Source: Planctomycetota bacterium
Lineage (GTDB): Bacteria; Planctomycetota; UBA1135
Length of the DNA: 64,000 nucleotides
Direction: 5' to 3'
Assembly (NCBI GenBank): GCA_024275135.1
Contig: JAJRZS010000013.1
Location: forward strand, 1 to 64,000
In this document: one piece after another, positions 1-8,672 of the stretch
Position numbering within the stretch: position 1 is the first letter of the stretch
How the letters are laid out: each line of letters opens with the position of its first letter
The notes under the pieces: generated by a model
The model's database searches: none
Seen by the model: the letters and a program-made list of their open reading frames with translations, nothing else
Told to the model about the DNA's origin: nothing
Program-made: the position numbers and the translations under genes

Positions 1-1
1 T

Positions 2-1387
2 ACGGCCGAAGAATATGAAACTGTGGCCGCCCAGGCCCAAGAAGCCTTTTTGCGGTGGCGCGAATTGCCTGCCCCTGTGCGCGGCGAGTATGTGCGGCAA
101 ATTGGCGAACAGTTGCGCAAGTACAAAGAGCCCTTGGGCAAGTTGGTGTCTTTGGAGATGGGCAAGATTTTGCAAGAAGGATTGGGCGAAGTTCAAGAAG
201 CGATTGACATCTGCGACTTCGCAGTCGGCCAGTCTCGCATGCTCTACGGCTTGTCCATGCATTCCGAACGTCCGCAACATGCCATGCGCGAGCAATATCA
301 TCCTTTGGGAACGGTCGGTGTGATTTCGGCCTTCAACTTCCCAGCCGCAGTGTGGGCCTGGAACTCGGCACTTGCTTTGATTTGTGGTGATTCTTGCTTG
401 TGGAAGCCAAGTTCTAAGACCCCGTTAACCGCGATTGCCATGACCAAGGTGGCAGCCAAAGTCTTGGAGCCTGCGGGCTTTGGCGCAGTGGTTTCTCTGG
501 TGGTTGGGCGTGGCTCCGACGTTGGGGAACTTTTGTTGGACGACAAACGCGTGCCTTTGGTTTCGGCTACCGGCTCTTGCCGCATGGGCAAGCATGTGGC
601 GCAAAAACTCGCTAGCCGCTATGGCCGCACCATTCTGGAGCTCGGCGGCAACAATGCTGTCATTGTGCTGGATGATGCCGATATTGAGATGGCCTGTCGT
701 GCCATCATGTTTGGAGCGGTTGGCACCGCCGGCCAGCGTTGTACCTCTACGCGTCGTGTGTTGGTGCAAAAAGGAGTACGCGAGCAAGTGGTGAAGCGTT
801 TGCTAGAGCTCTATGCCAAGGTCAACATTGGCCATCCTTTGGATCCCTCCACCCTCATGGGCCCCATGATTGACGATGGCGCCGTGGACGAAACCTTGGC
901 CGCTATCGAAACGGTCAAATCCTTGGGTGGCGAAATCCTCTGCGGGGGGGAGCGGGTGCAGCCGAAGGGCTGTGAAGGTGGCTCCTACATGACTCCATGC
1001 ATTGCCACTGCGCAGAATGATTGGCAAATTGTGCAAGACGAAACCTTCGGTCCTTTGCTATACATCATTGATGTTGAGGATTTAGACGACGCCATTGCCA
1101 AACATAACGATGTGCCGCAAGGCCTGTCCTCGTCCATCTTCACCCTCAACATGCGTGCCGCTGAGAAGTTCTTGTCGGCAGTCGGCAGCGATTGCGGGAT
1201 TGCCAATGTCAATATTGGCACTTCGGGCGCAGAAATCGGTGGTGCCTTCGGTGGTGAAAAAGAAACCGGTGGCGGCCGCGAATCGGGTTCCGATGCGTGG
1301 AAGCTATACATGCGTCGCCAAACCAATACTATCAACTGGAGTACCGAGCTGCCTTTGGCGCAGGGTATTTCCTTTGACGTCGACTAA
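2..1387 (+). CDS. Aldehyde dehydrogenase, ALDH7 (antiquitin) type, 5' partial
   Basis: NAD(P)-dependent aldehyde oxidation. The sequence follows the ALDH7/antiquitin family, whose characterised members oxidise alpha-aminoadipate semialdehyde (piperideine-6-carboxylate) in lysine breakdown. The general-base Glu lies in LELGGNN (codon 638-640) and the catalytic Cys in GTAGQRCTSTRR (codon 740-742), 34 residues apart as usual for the superfamily. The C-terminal GGEKETGGGRESGSDAW stretch is also family-typical. The frame is open to the first base of the window, so roughly the first 40-50 residues are missing; the GTG at 23 is probably internal. The stop overlaps the stop of the convergent gene. 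The substrate is inferred from family only. Confidence 0.93.
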   Translation, partial: TAEEYETVAAQAQEAFLRWRELPAPVRGEYVRQIGEQLRKYKEPLGKLVSLEMGKILQEGLGEVQEAIDICDFAVGQSRMLYGLSMHSERPQHAMREQYHPLGTVGVISAFNFPAAVWAWNSALALICGDSCLWKPSSKTPLTAIAMTKVAAKVLEPAGFGAVVSLVVGRGSDVGELLLDDKRVPLVSATGSCRMGKHVAQKLASRYGRTILELGGNNAVIVLDDADIEMACRAIMFGAVGTAGQRCTSTRRVLVQKGVREQVVKRLLELYAKVNIGHPLDPSTLMGPMIDDGAVDETLAAIETVKSLGGEILCGGERVQPKGCEGGSYMTPCIATAQNDWQIVQDETFGPLLYIIDVEDLDDAIAKHNDVPQGLSSSIFTLNMRAAEKFLSAVGSDCGIANVNIGTSGAEIGGAFGGEKETGGGRESGSDAWKLYMRRQTNTINWSTELPLAQGISFDVD

Positions 1388-2568
1388 GGCGCGAGAAGAT
1401 TCCCTAAATAGCTGCGAGCAAAGCGTTTCATCCGTACCAAGGATGGAACGCGGCCTTGGCTACCGGGTTGGAAATACTCCCAAACCAAACTTCCTTCGTG
1501 CGTGATTTCGATGGCATGCCCATGATCGGAATCTACCAGCAGGGTGTTGCCGTTGGCTAGGCGTTGGGCAGCCCCGCGGGCGAGGGTGAAAAAAGCTTCG
1601 GGCCGGGGTGCGCGCCATTGCCAAACAATTTTTTTGATTGTTGGGTCTACTTCCACCACTCGGCTCCAATTGCGGCCTAGACCGTTATCAAAAATTAGGA
1701 TATGGCCATTGTCGAGGATGGTTGCATCATGCTGGCCCCGCAACTCCTTTTCTCCCCAACTCCAAAGAAGTTTTTTGGTTTTGGGCTGCAGAATGACCAC
1801 GCGGTTTTGGTGGCGCATGGAAACCAATACATTGCCTTCTGCAAAGAGTGGGTTTTGTTGCTCCCAACCTGGACGCATCCACACCACGCTATTGGCGTGC
1901 AGTAAATCGATGCGAGGGCGCTTGCCTTTGATGGGGGTGGCTTCTACTGGCAGGAACTGCCACTGTGGATTTGCCGACAATAAATCGATGAGGGAATATT
2001 CTGCCAAGAGGCTGCCGTCTTCTTGCAACAACAAGAGTTGCTCATCGCGGACATCGGCTTGCTTGGAAATTTGAGGGAGGTTGCGCCAGCGGAAACTTAG
2101 GGTAGCAATGGTGCCGTCGGCAAGCACTTCTACATCGTGGTGGGCATTGATCTTTCGCTTCCACTGCAGGCGGTTGCGCCAATCGATTTTTACCAGGAAA
2201 GACCCTTCGTCTTCCACCGTGGGTACCAAAATGGAACCGTCTTGCTGCAAGTCTGCATGCCCCCAAACTTTGCCGAGGCGACTCCACTCATGAAGCAGAT
2301 GGCCATTTTCATCAATCAGACGGGCTTGACAAAGCTTATGGATGCTAAAAAAGTTAACTCCAGGCTGAGAGGCCTCTGCTTGGTGGATGACCACACCATT
2401 GGGGCGAGATTCATCTTCAATTTCCACATAGTCCACATAGCCGAGCTGCTGCAAGCTGGCAATGGTTTGGGCGTCCGCCACCGCTTCGCCGGAAACGGAT
2501 TTTTGACAGGCGCCAGCGAGCAGAAAACACCAGGCCAAAAAACGTATGGGGGAGGAGGAAGGGTGCAT
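1384..2568 (-). CDS. Arylsulfotransferase (ASST)-like lipoprotein
   Basis: A 394-residue exported protein that begins with a signal peptide and lipobox LAGAC (Cys21), so probably lipid-anchored in the envelope. The body consists of repeated beta-propeller-like blades with the phrases typical of the ASST-like family: a QHDATILDNGHILIFDNG-type blade, then VVEVDP, VWQWRAP, LANGNTLLVDS and LVWEY. Known ASST enzymes transfer sulfate between phenolic compounds using an active-site His; several His residues are present (GHAD, NAHHD, GQHD, DHGH), but I cannot assign the catalytic one. Many relatives are uncharacterised, so sulfotransfer is not certain. A TATGCT hexamer ends 6 nt before the ATG. The gene follows the beta-barrel gene on the same strand. 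Confidence 0.75.
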   Translation of the reverse strand: MHPSSSPIRFLAWCFLLAGACQKSVSGEAVADAQTIASLQQLGYVDYVEIEDESRPNGVVIHQAEASQPGVNFFSIHKLCQARLIDENGHLLHEWSRLGKVWGHADLQQDGSILVPTVEDEGSFLVKIDWRNRLQWKRKINAHHDVEVLADGTIATLSFRWRNLPQISKQADVRDEQLLLLQEDGSLLAEYSLIDLLSANPQWQFLPVEATPIKGKRPRIDLLHANSVVWMRPGWEQQNPLFAEGNVLVSMRHQNRVVILQPKTKKLLWSWGEKELRGQHDATILDNGHILIFDNGLGRNWSRVVEVDPTIKKIVWQWRAPRPEAFFTLARGAAQRLANGNTLLVDSDHGHAIEITHEGSLVWEYFQPGSQGRVPSLVRMKRFARSYLGNLLAP

Positions 2569-2574
2569 GGGCTA

Positions 2575-2580
2575 AGCATA
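2575..2580 (-). promoter_or_regulatory. Candidate -10 (TATGCT) for the ASST-like gene
   Basis: TATGCT read on the minus strand ends 6 nt before the ATG at 2568. Transcription would then start at or next to the start codon. It abuts the hairpin at 2580-2612. No convincing -35 was seen. Confidence 0.35.
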
Positions 2581-2612
2581 AAGGGCGACTCCCTTGGAGA
2601 GAATCGCCCTTT
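2580..2612 (-). terminator. Hairpin after the beta-barrel gene
   Basis: Perfect 9-bp arms AAAGGGCGA (2580-2588) and TCGCCCTTT (2604-2612) with a 15-nt loop, starting 12 nt past the stop of the beta-barrel gene. On the minus strand the right arm ends in TTT followed by ATGCTT, a poor U tract. It may terminate or attenuate transcription between the two minus-strand genes. Confidence 0.4.
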
Positions 2613-2624
2613 GCGGTTGTTGAT

Positions 2625-3188
2625 TTACTGACCGTAGTAAATAGAGAAAAAGGCAGTCAGGAAGATTCCGTCGATGTCGGTGTTGGTTTGGTCGAAGCTT
2701 TGCATGCGGTAATCCACGCCTACGTCGAAAGACGTGGTAGTCGAAAACATGTTGCTCACGCCAATGCCCAGGCCATATTCGACAAAGTCGTCGTCGGTAA
2801 AACCAAAATCAACATTGCCGAGCCCGGCAAACAACATGGCCCAAGTGCGTAATTGGGAGCGGTTGTCGAAATACCAACGGGCGAAAGCATCGACTGTGTA
2901 TTGCGAAGTGGTTGGCGTATTGTCGACATCACGGTTGCTGTAACCGAATTTGCCGCCGACCTCTAAGTTGGGGCTGAAGAACCAGCCATGGGTGACGTCG
3001 ATGGCCAAGGCGCTGGTGTCGACGTTGTTGCCTGTGTTGGGGGATTCGGTGGTGGAAGAGTATTGATTGACACCGATGGCAGTGCGTTGCAGTCCACCTT
3101 CGAATGCGACGCCAGGACCTTGTAAAGTTCCTAGTGCGCATGCGGGGAAGAGAAGGGGAAGAAAAAACAAGAAATGCTTTGGGTTCAT
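2625..3188 (-). CDS. Small outer-membrane beta-barrel protein
   Basis: A 187-residue protein with an N-terminal signal peptide (hydrophobic residues 5-16, then PACALG; Cys17 could also be a lipobox Cys). Alternating polar and aromatic strands follow (for example AFARWYF, WAMLFAGLG, EYGLGIGVSN, FDVGVDYRM, FLTAFFSIYYG), as in eight-stranded barrels of the OmpA/Opa-like superfamily. The C-terminus is aromatic-rich, as expected for a barrel. It sits immediately upstream of the ASST-like lipoprotein with a hairpin between them. No specific function can be assigned. A TAGGAT hexamer on the minus strand at 3231-3236 could be its -10, giving a leader of about 35 nt. Confidence 0.7.
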   Translation of the reverse strand: MNPKHFLFFLPLLFPACALGTLQGPGVAFEGGLQRTAIGVNQYSSTTESPNTGNNVDTSALAIDVTHGWFFSPNLEVGGKFGYSNRDVDNTPTTSQYTVDAFARWYFDNRSQLRTWAMLFAGLGNVDFGFTDDDFVEYGLGIGVSNMFSTTTSFDVGVDYRMQSFDQTNTDIDGIFLTAFFSIYYGQ

Positions 3189-3285
3189 GAATTGTTCTGT
3201 GGGGTTAGCCTCGAGATTAAGGTAGCGCCTATCCTAGCGGCAGCAATATGGAATAGCGAAAGTGCGAAGAATCACTAGGAGACGG

Positions 3286-3291
3286 CATAAT
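3286..3291 (+). promoter_or_regulatory. Candidate -10 (CATAAT) for the hydrolase gene
   Basis: CATAAT ends 6 nt before the ATG at 3298. This supports choosing that start over the in-frame codon at 3262. Confidence 0.3.
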
Positions 3292-3297
3292 AGTGGA

Positions 3298-4188
3298 ATG
3301 AGAGAAGCTCCTTCTTCAGGCGTTTGCCCACGCATGCGCAGGGTGCAAGCACAGCGATTGCCCTTGGCTTTATGGGATTATGGGGGGCAGGGGCCAGTGG
3401 TGTTGTTTTTACATGGCTTTTTAGATGGCGGGCGCAGTTTTGAGGATGTTGCCTTGAGCGCACGCGATTTCTGTCGGCCACTTTGCTTGGATTGGCGTGG
3501 TCATGGCGCCAGCGGACGATGTTCCAAGGACGCGGCATATCACCAGCTGGATCACTTGAAAGACTTAGTTGCGGTAATGGATGAGTTAGAGGAAGGCGGT
3601 GATGCCGTGGAGATGGTGGTAGCTCATTCCATGGGTGGAACTATCGCTCTCATGTTGGCCGCCTTTGCTCCCTCTATGGTCAAGCGTTTATTGCTTTTGG
3701 ATTGTGTTGGAGGATATGCGGCAGATGCCAAAACGCAGTTGGAGCAATTGCAAAAATTGGTGACTCATTTTCGCCAACCGGTCCGACCCTTTCGAACTTT
3801 TGAAAGCCGCCAAGCTGCAGAAGAGCGTGTGCGTCAAAACAATCCTGGCCTAAGTGTGAAAGGAGCCGAGCGCATTGTGCGGCATTATTTACAAGAGACC
3901 AAGGATGGAAGGTGGGAAGTGTTGCTTGATCCGCGGTTGCGAGGGCCAAATCCCTATCGCCTCCCGGAAAATCATTGGTTGGAAATATGCTCGGCGGTCA
4001 CTTGTCCTACACTGGTATTGGCGCCCGAGGGGGGCTATATGTTTCGCATTCCAACCCTTCAGCAGAGGTTGGAGAAAATACCGCACTGTGAGCGCCAAGA
4101 TGTGTCCGGTGTGGGGCACCATGTGCATGTCGAAGCTCCCGAGGTTGTGGTCGGGGCCATGCGCAAATTACTGGAAAGGCCTGCCTAA
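3298..4188 (+). CDS. Alpha/beta-fold hydrolase
   Basis: A 296-residue cytoplasmic protein (no signal peptide) of the alpha/beta hydrolase fold. The HGFLDGGRSF oxyanion-loop region comes first, then DWRGHGASG, then the nucleophile elbow AHSMGG (Ser111) and a late His in SGVGHHVH (His274). The length and motifs fit esterases or lipases of the epoxide-hydrolase/haloperoxidase-like group, but the substrate cannot be read from sequence. The frame is open back to 3262. I chose the ATG at 3298 because a CATAAT element lies just upstream. The 3' end converges on the histidine kinase gene, with a tiny hairpin covering both stops. Confidence 0.85.
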   Translation: MREAPSSGVCPRMRRVQAQRLPLALWDYGGQGPVVLFLHGFLDGGRSFEDVALSARDFCRPLCLDWRGHGASGRCSKDAAYHQLDHLKDLVAVMDELEEGGDAVEMVVAHSMGGTIALMLAAFAPSMVKRLLLLDCVGGYAADAKTQLEQLQKLVTHFRQPVRPFRTFESRQAAEERVRQNNPGLSVKGAERIVRHYLQETKDGRWEVLLDPRLRGPNPYRLPENHWLEICSAVTCPTLVLAPEGGYMFRIPTLQQRLEKIPHCERQDVSGVGHHVHVEAPEVVVGAMRKLLERPA

Positions 4189-4190
4189 GT

Positions 4191-5999
4191 TTAGGCTCCG
4201 AAGTCGGCTTTGGCTTTTTGCTCTTGGTGCAAGCCCCAGGCCATAGCCAAGGTATCACGCAAAATGCTTGGCGTGACCGGTTTGGCTAGGTAGGCACTGA
4301 AGCCTGCGCGACGGTATTCGCGACCCCGTCCACCTCCGGCTTCCGAGGTGAGGAGCACCATGCAACATTCTTCGAGAATGGGGTCACTCATCATCATCAT
4401 GCCAAGCCGTTTGCCATCCATGTCTGGAAGTTGGTGGTCGATAATGGCAAGGTGATAAGGACATTGATTATCCAAATCCACACGCATCATGCGCAGTGCG
4501 TCTTGGCCGGAAGATGCGAGGATGGGCTGCACACCCCACTCCATTAACTGCTCCGTGAGAATTTCGCGGTTGCAGGCATTGTCTTCCACCACCAGGGCTT
4601 TGAGGCCAGCAAGATTACCGGAAAATAGGTTCTGTACCTTGGGCTCCCGGCTGCGTGGTAAGTTTAGGGTGAACCACAAATCGGTGTTGTCGGCATCATG
4701 TTCAAAGCCGAGTTCGCCGCCCATGAGGGCAAGGATTTTCTGACTGAGGGCGAGACCAAATCCGTGGTTGGAGTGCGGTTGCTGGTCTTCCTCGTCGTCG
4801 TCTTGCTGCACGCAAGATTGGATGGAAGCTCTTTTTTCCAGTGACAGGTTTTGGCCGGCGCCGCGAACATGGAAACGAAGCAAGGAGTTCGTTTCGTCTC
4901 GATCCGTTTCTTCTACTTCAATCAGTACATGGCCCTCATCGCTTAGACCAACCGTGTTTTTAACCAGGCTACCCAGGATTTGTTGGATGCGTCCAGCGTC
5001 GCCAGTAAAGAAGCGTGGAGTGCTGGGGGCGAAGTGGAGGAGGATTTCCACTCCGCTGTATTCAGCTCCTTGGGACAGATGCTTGGCAACTCCAGCAACA
5101 GCAACTTCAATATCAAAGGGCTTGTATTGAAGCTCTAGTTCCCCGGCTTCAATGCGTGAAAAATCCATCACATCTTCCAATAACTCCATTAAGGCCTGGC
5201 CGGAAGCTTGGATTGCGTTGGCGTAATCCTTCTGCACTTGATCCATCTCCGTTCCATGCAGCATGCGCGTCATGCCCTGAATGCCGGTTAAGGGAACTCG
5301 CATTTCACTGCCGACTTTGGCCAGGATTTGGTTTTGCACTTGCAAAGTTTCTCGCACTCGACGGTCGGCCTCTTTGCGGCCATGGCGCTCCTCATCGATT
5401 TTTTTCTGTGCGGCCTCCAACTCAGCGGTTTTGCGGTTGTGTTCGGTGAGAAAACCACTCATCAGGAAGGCAACGCCGGCAAGCAGAACCAGGTTCTCGA
5501 CCATGATGTAAAGGTTGCGGCTGCGTTCCGGGAGGCTGCCTGGGGTTTCAATCCCCAGTTGGGTAAGCTGTCCCAACACCAGCACGCTGAACAAACTGAC
5601 GGCCGACCAAATCATTCCTGCCCGCGGTCCAGAAAGAAGGGCGGCACTAAGGGGCAAGAGGGCAAACCAGGCTAGGGAGGCGGTATTCGTGCTTCCCGTA
5701 TGGAGGGTGACGAAAGTAGAGGCCAAAAACAATCCGATGGTAATGACCTGGCCAATCATGGCGATGGGTCGCTGCCGGTGCACCATGACCCGCACCACGC
5801 CTGCCATGCCGATGATGCCCAGCATGCCGATGGAGAAGGCACTTCCGCCTTGGCGGAGGTCAATGGCAATATAAAAGAGGGCGACCAAGCATAGACCGGC
5901 GGCCAAATTTAAGGTCATGCGGTAGCGATGAGCCTCCTCCGAGGACTCTCGTCCAGTCGCCTGGAGGGGGCGTAAGAAATCCAGAAAGAAGGCTATCAC
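4191..5999 (-). CDS. Hybrid histidine-kinase-like protein lacking the phospho-acceptor His
   Basis: A 602-residue membrane sensor with a GTG start. Residues about 28-180 hold roughly six hydrophobic segments, followed by a coiled coil (about 182-220), a HisKA-like helix pair, a HATPase-like domain (about 335-450) and a receiver (about 465-590). The H-box reads GSEMRVPLTGI where SHE-R-TP is normal: Ser231 (codon AGT) replaces the phosphorylated His. The ATP-lid box expected as DTGxGI reads GAGQNL, and the first N of the N-box is Ser. The receiver keeps its acidic pocket (VVEDN), phospho-Asp521 (IIDHQLPDMDG), Thr/Ser and Lys (LLTS, AKPV). Autophosphorylation is therefore unlikely, and the receiver is probably phosphorylated by another kinase. 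It is divergent from the selenoprotein gene. Confidence 0.85.
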   Translation of the reverse strand: MIAFFLDFLRPLQATGRESSEEAHRYRMTLNLAAGLCLVALFYIAIDLRQGGSAFSIGMLGIIGMAGVVRVMVHRQRPIAMIGQVITIGLFLASTFVTLHTGSTNTASLAWFALLPLSAALLSGPRAGMIWSAVSLFSVLVLGQLTQLGIETPGSLPERSRNLYIMVENLVLLAGVAFLMSGFLTEHNRKTAELEAAQKKIDEERHGRKEADRRVRETLQVQNQILAKVGSEMRVPLTGIQGMTRMLHGTEMDQVQKDYANAIQASGQALMELLEDVMDFSRIEAGELELQYKPFDIEVAVAGVAKHLSQGAEYSGVEILLHFAPSTPRFFTGDAGRIQQILGSLVKNTVGLSDEGHVLIEVEETDRDETNSLLRFHVRGAGQNLSLEKRASIQSCVQQDDDEEDQQPHSNHGFGLALSQKILALMGGELGFEHDADNTDLWFTLNLPRSREPKVQNLFSGNLAGLKALVVEDNACNREILTEQLMEWGVQPILASSGQDALRMMRVDLDNQCPYHLAIIDHQLPDMDGKRLGMMMMSDPILEECCMVLLTSEAGGGRGREYRRAGFSAYLAKPVTPSILRDTLAMAWGLHQEQKAKADFGA

Positions 6000-6109
6000 G
6001 GGGCAATTGGCGGGTTTTTCCCACTGTGGGGAGTGGGGCTTTCCCTCATCGGTCGTCTGCTACCCGCAACTAAAGCCTCCTTTCGTTTTCCTTTGTCTGT
6101 TAGCACTGC

Positions 6110-6115
6110 TATCCT
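6110..6115 (+). promoter_or_regulatory. Candidate -10 (TATCCT) for the AhpD-like/mut cluster
   Basis: TATCCT ends 7 nt before the ATG at 6123. It would give a leaderless transcript starting the selenoprotein-mutA-mutB-meaB cluster. Confidence 0.4.
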
Positions 6116-6122
6116 CCCGCCC

Positions 6123-6680
6123 ATGGCTTGGATTGACCAAATTCCTGATGATGAGGCCCAGGGGATCCTGCAGAAAATATTCGTCGATGCCAAGCGGCGG
6201 ACGGGGCGGGTGTGGAATATCGTCCGCCTGACCAGCATCAATGGCCCCATGACCCGGGCGCATATGAGCTTGTACCGCAGTGTGATGGCTGCGGATTCCA
6301 GTCTTCCCCGACGCATGCGGGAGACTTTGGCCGTGGTCGTGAGCCAAGCCAACCACTGCCACTACTGAACGTTGGCGCATGCAGCCGACCTCCGTGATGG
6401 GGTGGGCGAAAGAGTTTTGGCGGAGGCTTTGCTAACCGGAGGTTGGCAAAATGCGCCTTTGTCGGACGCGGAGAAAGGGTTATGTCAGTATGCGGAAAAG
6501 TTAACGCGGACCCCGCAATCTATGGTGCAGGAAGATGTGCTTGCCCTGCGCGAACAGGGCTGGAGTGATTTAGAAATCCACGATGCCTGCCAAGTGGGGG
6601 CTTATTTTAATTATGTCAACCGACTTGCGGACGGTTTGGGGGTTGATTTAGAGCCTGAGATGCCGCCTGCGCCGGGCTAG
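6123..6680 (+). CDS. AhpD-like/carboxymuconolactone-decarboxylase-family selenoprotein (UGA = Sec82)
   Basis: A 185-residue protein when the in-frame UGA at 6366-6368 is read as selenocysteine. The family is the AhpD/CMD peroxidase-related fold, whose active site is C-x-x-C-x-x-x-H. Here the frame reads N-H-C-H-Y-UGA-T-L-A-H: Cys79 is kept, UGA is exactly at the second Cys, and the His four residues later is kept. The frame continues without shift for 103 more codons with family-like sequence (helical LAEALLTGGWQNAPLSDAEK, then an EIHDACQVGAYFNYVNRLADG-type end). A hairpin at 6384-6407 fits the bacterial SECIS rule. It would act as a thiol/selenol peroxidase or disulfide reductase in the cytoplasm. 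The stop lies 9 nt before mutA. Ordinary annotation would call two truncated ORFs. Confidence 0.85.
6384..6407 (+). promoter_or_regulatory. Candidate bacterial SECIS element
   Basis: The stem GCC-G-ACCUC / GGGGU-G-GGC has eight pairs (one G.U) and one G-G mismatch, and closes on the 6-nt loop CGUGAU (6393-6398). The loop begins 24 nt after the UGA, and G is its second base. Known bacterial SECIS rules ask for an apical loop 16-37 nt from the UGA with a G in its first two positions and a short upper stem, so all are met. It lies inside the coding frame, as in bacteria. Confidence 0.75.
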
Positions 6681-6683
6681 AAT
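6678..6683 (+). promoter_or_regulatory. Candidate internal -10 (TAGAAT) before mutA
   Basis: TAGAAT ends 6 nt before the mutA ATG and overlaps the stop codon of the AhpD-like gene. It could provide a leaderless internal promoter. It is weaker evidence than the others because read-through from upstream is equally likely. Confidence 0.25.
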
Positions 6684-6689
6684 CTCCGT

Positions 6690-8672
6690 ATGGAGCGCTG
6701 GCAGCAGCAGGTTGAAGCAGAGTTGAAAGGTGCTGGTTTTTCCACCCTGGTGGAGGAGGCCTATGCTGGGGTTTCTATTTTGCCCCTCTATTCAGCGGAA
6801 AATGTGGCGGAGCTCTCCCTGCAGCAGGATTTGGCTGTTCCTTTTGCGCGCGGTGCCGCGCCGAAAGCCGTCACGCGAACATGGTGGTTGGCGCCGCGCT
6901 TGGATTTGCCGCATCCTCGATCCTTGAATCAAGTAATCCGTGCGGAGATAGCTGGTGGTGCGGATGCCTGCTGGTTACAGCTGGATGCCTGTGCTCGCTT
7001 AGGTGAGCCACCCACTTCCGAGATCGGGCGCCAAGCTTGGGGCGATGGTGGCTGCATGTTGTGGACTTTGGAAGATTGGCGTTCTTTTTTGGACGGCGTT
7101 GATTTGTCCGCACTGCATATGGAATTAGATGCTGGCGCTAACACCATGGCCAGTGCTGCGATGTTGTTGGTTGTAGCCCAAGAGCAAGGGCTGGATATCT
7201 CTGCTTTAGATTGGAATCTGGGATTGGACCCCTTGGCTTCCTTGGCTCGTGATGGATTGTTGCCGCTGGGGGCGCGGTGCATGAAGCATCAGATGGGAGA
7301 TTTGTTGCGATGGACTGCAAACCATATGCCCCAAGCGCGGCCAGTCTGTGTCTCTACCGAGGTTTACCATGGTGCAGGCGCTACTTTGGTGCAAGAGCTT
7401 GGCATCTTTGCTGCCACCTTGGTGCATTATTTGCAACTCGCTGAATCCTTGGACATCCCGCTAGCGCAAATGGCCCAGGGCATTTCTTTGCGTTTGGTTC
7501 TCGACCGCGATGTGTTTCCAGCCCTTGCCGGTTTGCGTGCGGCTCGCCAATTGTGGTCGCGTGTTTGCGAATTGGTGGAGGTGGAGCCTCCAAGTCCATG
7601 GATTCATGCCATTGGTTCACGGCGGAGTTTGTCGCAAAAAGATCCATGGACCAACCAGCTGCGGGCAAATACCCAAACCTTTGCGGCCATTTTGGGCGGT
7701 GCCCAACAAATTACTACATGCACTTATGATGAAGTGCTTGGGCGTCCATCCGCTTTAGGCCGCCGAATTGCGCGCAATACGCAAATCATTCTGGCGGAAG
7801 AAAGTCGTTTGGGTGAGGTGTTGGATCCTGCGGGAGGTTCGTATTACGTAGAAAGATTAACTGCAGAACTTTGCACGCAGGCTTGGATCTTTTTCCAAAA
7901 AATCGAGGCCGCTGGTGGCATGGCGACAGCTTTGCGTGGCGGGTGGCTACATCAGGTCTTGGCCGCGCAGCAACAAAAACGTCGAAGCCTATTGGCTTGT
8001 CGGGCTTTGGCGCAAACGGGGGTTTCCACTTACCCATTGCCAGCAGAAAGAGTACAGACCCAGGAGCCCTATCTCGGGAATGACGAAGATGCTTGGGCAA
8101 GCCGTTGGCGCCCTTCCGAACCCTGTGTGATGCGTGTCGACCACGGTCTGGAAGATTTGATTCAGGCCGCTGCGGACGGTTGTGATGTTTTTGCTTTGAC
8201 GGAGGCTCAGCGCAACACCTTTGCTGCTTTTTGTGGTGGGCCACAAGTGGAGCCGCTTTTGCTGCAGCGCGATGCCGCTATGTTTGAAGAAATGGCGCAA
8301 AAGGTAGAGCGCCAGCGTCAATCAGGCACCTTGCCCGAGGTTTTATTATTGGCGGTAGGAGAGCAAAAAGAAGCAGAAAAACCATTGCGCCAGGCGGAAA
8401 GCCTTTTTCACGATTTAGGTTTGCCGACACGGCGGATTTCCGTTGCCGCGCGTGGGGTGCTTTGTCTCTGTGGTAGTGCCTCGGCATTGCAACAAGGGCT
8501 GGCTCAGGAACTTGTGGTGGCCCAACAAGCAGATGCTCCCATGGTCTTGCTGTGGGGATTGGATGAGGAAGCGATTCCTACTGGTTTGTCAGCCACGGTG
8601 CCTTGGCGATGCTTGCATCCGCAAACGGATTTGCCGACTTTGGTGCAGCATATTTTGGAGGTCAAGCCATGA
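6690..8672 (+). CDS. mutA: Methylmalonyl-CoA mutase, small (beta) subunit
   Basis: A 660-residue non-catalytic partner of MutB in the B12-dependent interconversion of (R)-methylmalonyl-CoA and succinyl-CoA. It carries the TIM-barrel half with family-typical stretches ([44 protein letters not shown]) and a C-terminal flavodoxin-like domain. That domain lacks the B12-binding DxHxxG motif, as expected for the small subunit. The stop overlaps the mutB start (ATGA), so translation is coupled. With meaB directly downstream the complex appears complete. Role: propionate, odd-chain, branched amino-acid or cholesterol-type degradation, or the reverse reaction. Confidence 0.95.
   Translation: MERWQQQVEAELKGAGFSTLVEEAYAGVSILPLYSAENVAELSLQQDLAVPFARGAAPKAVTRTWWLAPRLDLPHPRSLNQVIRAEIAGGADACWLQLDACARLGEPPTSEIGRQAWGDGGCMLWTLEDWRSFLDGVDLSALHMELDAGANTMASAAMLLVVAQEQGLDISALDWNLGLDPLASLARDGLLPLGARCMKHQMGDLLRWTANHMPQARPVCVSTEVYHGAGATLVQELGIFAATLVHYLQLAESLDIPLAQMAQGISLRLVLDRDVFPALAGLRAARQLWSRVCELVEVEPPSPWIHAIGSRRSLSQKDPWTNQLRANTQTFAAILGGAQQITTCTYDEVLGRPSALGRRIARNTQIILAEESRLGEVLDPAGGSYYVERLTAELCTQAWIFFQKIEAAGGMATALRGGWLHQVLAAQQQKRRSLLACRALAQTGVSTYPLPAERVQTQEPYLGNDEDAWASRWRPSEPCVMRVDHGLEDLIQAAADGCDVFALTEAQRNTFAAFCGGPQVEPLLLQRDAAMFEEMAQKVERQRQSGTLPEVLLLAVGEQKEAEKPLRQAESLFHDLGLPTRRISVAARGVLCLCGSASALQQGLAQELVVAQQADAPMVLLWGLDEEAIPTGLSATVPWRCLHPQTDLPTLVQHILEVKP

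Noticed and set aside
4183..4196. GCCTAA/TTAGGC hairpin spanning two convergent stops as a bidirectional terminator
   Set aside because: Only 5-6 bp with a 2-4 nt loop and no T tract on either side; too weak.
6123..6368. AhpD-like gene as a pseudogene truncated by TGA
   Set aside because: The TGA falls exactly on a redox Cys position, the frame continues unshifted with family sequence, and a SECIS-type hairpin follows. Random nonsense would not be expected to combine these.
6371..6389. Hairpin GTTGGC/GCCGAC right after the UGA as the SECIS
   Set aside because: Its loop starts only 8 nt after the UGA, too close for the bacterial pattern, and it competes with the better element at 6384-6407.
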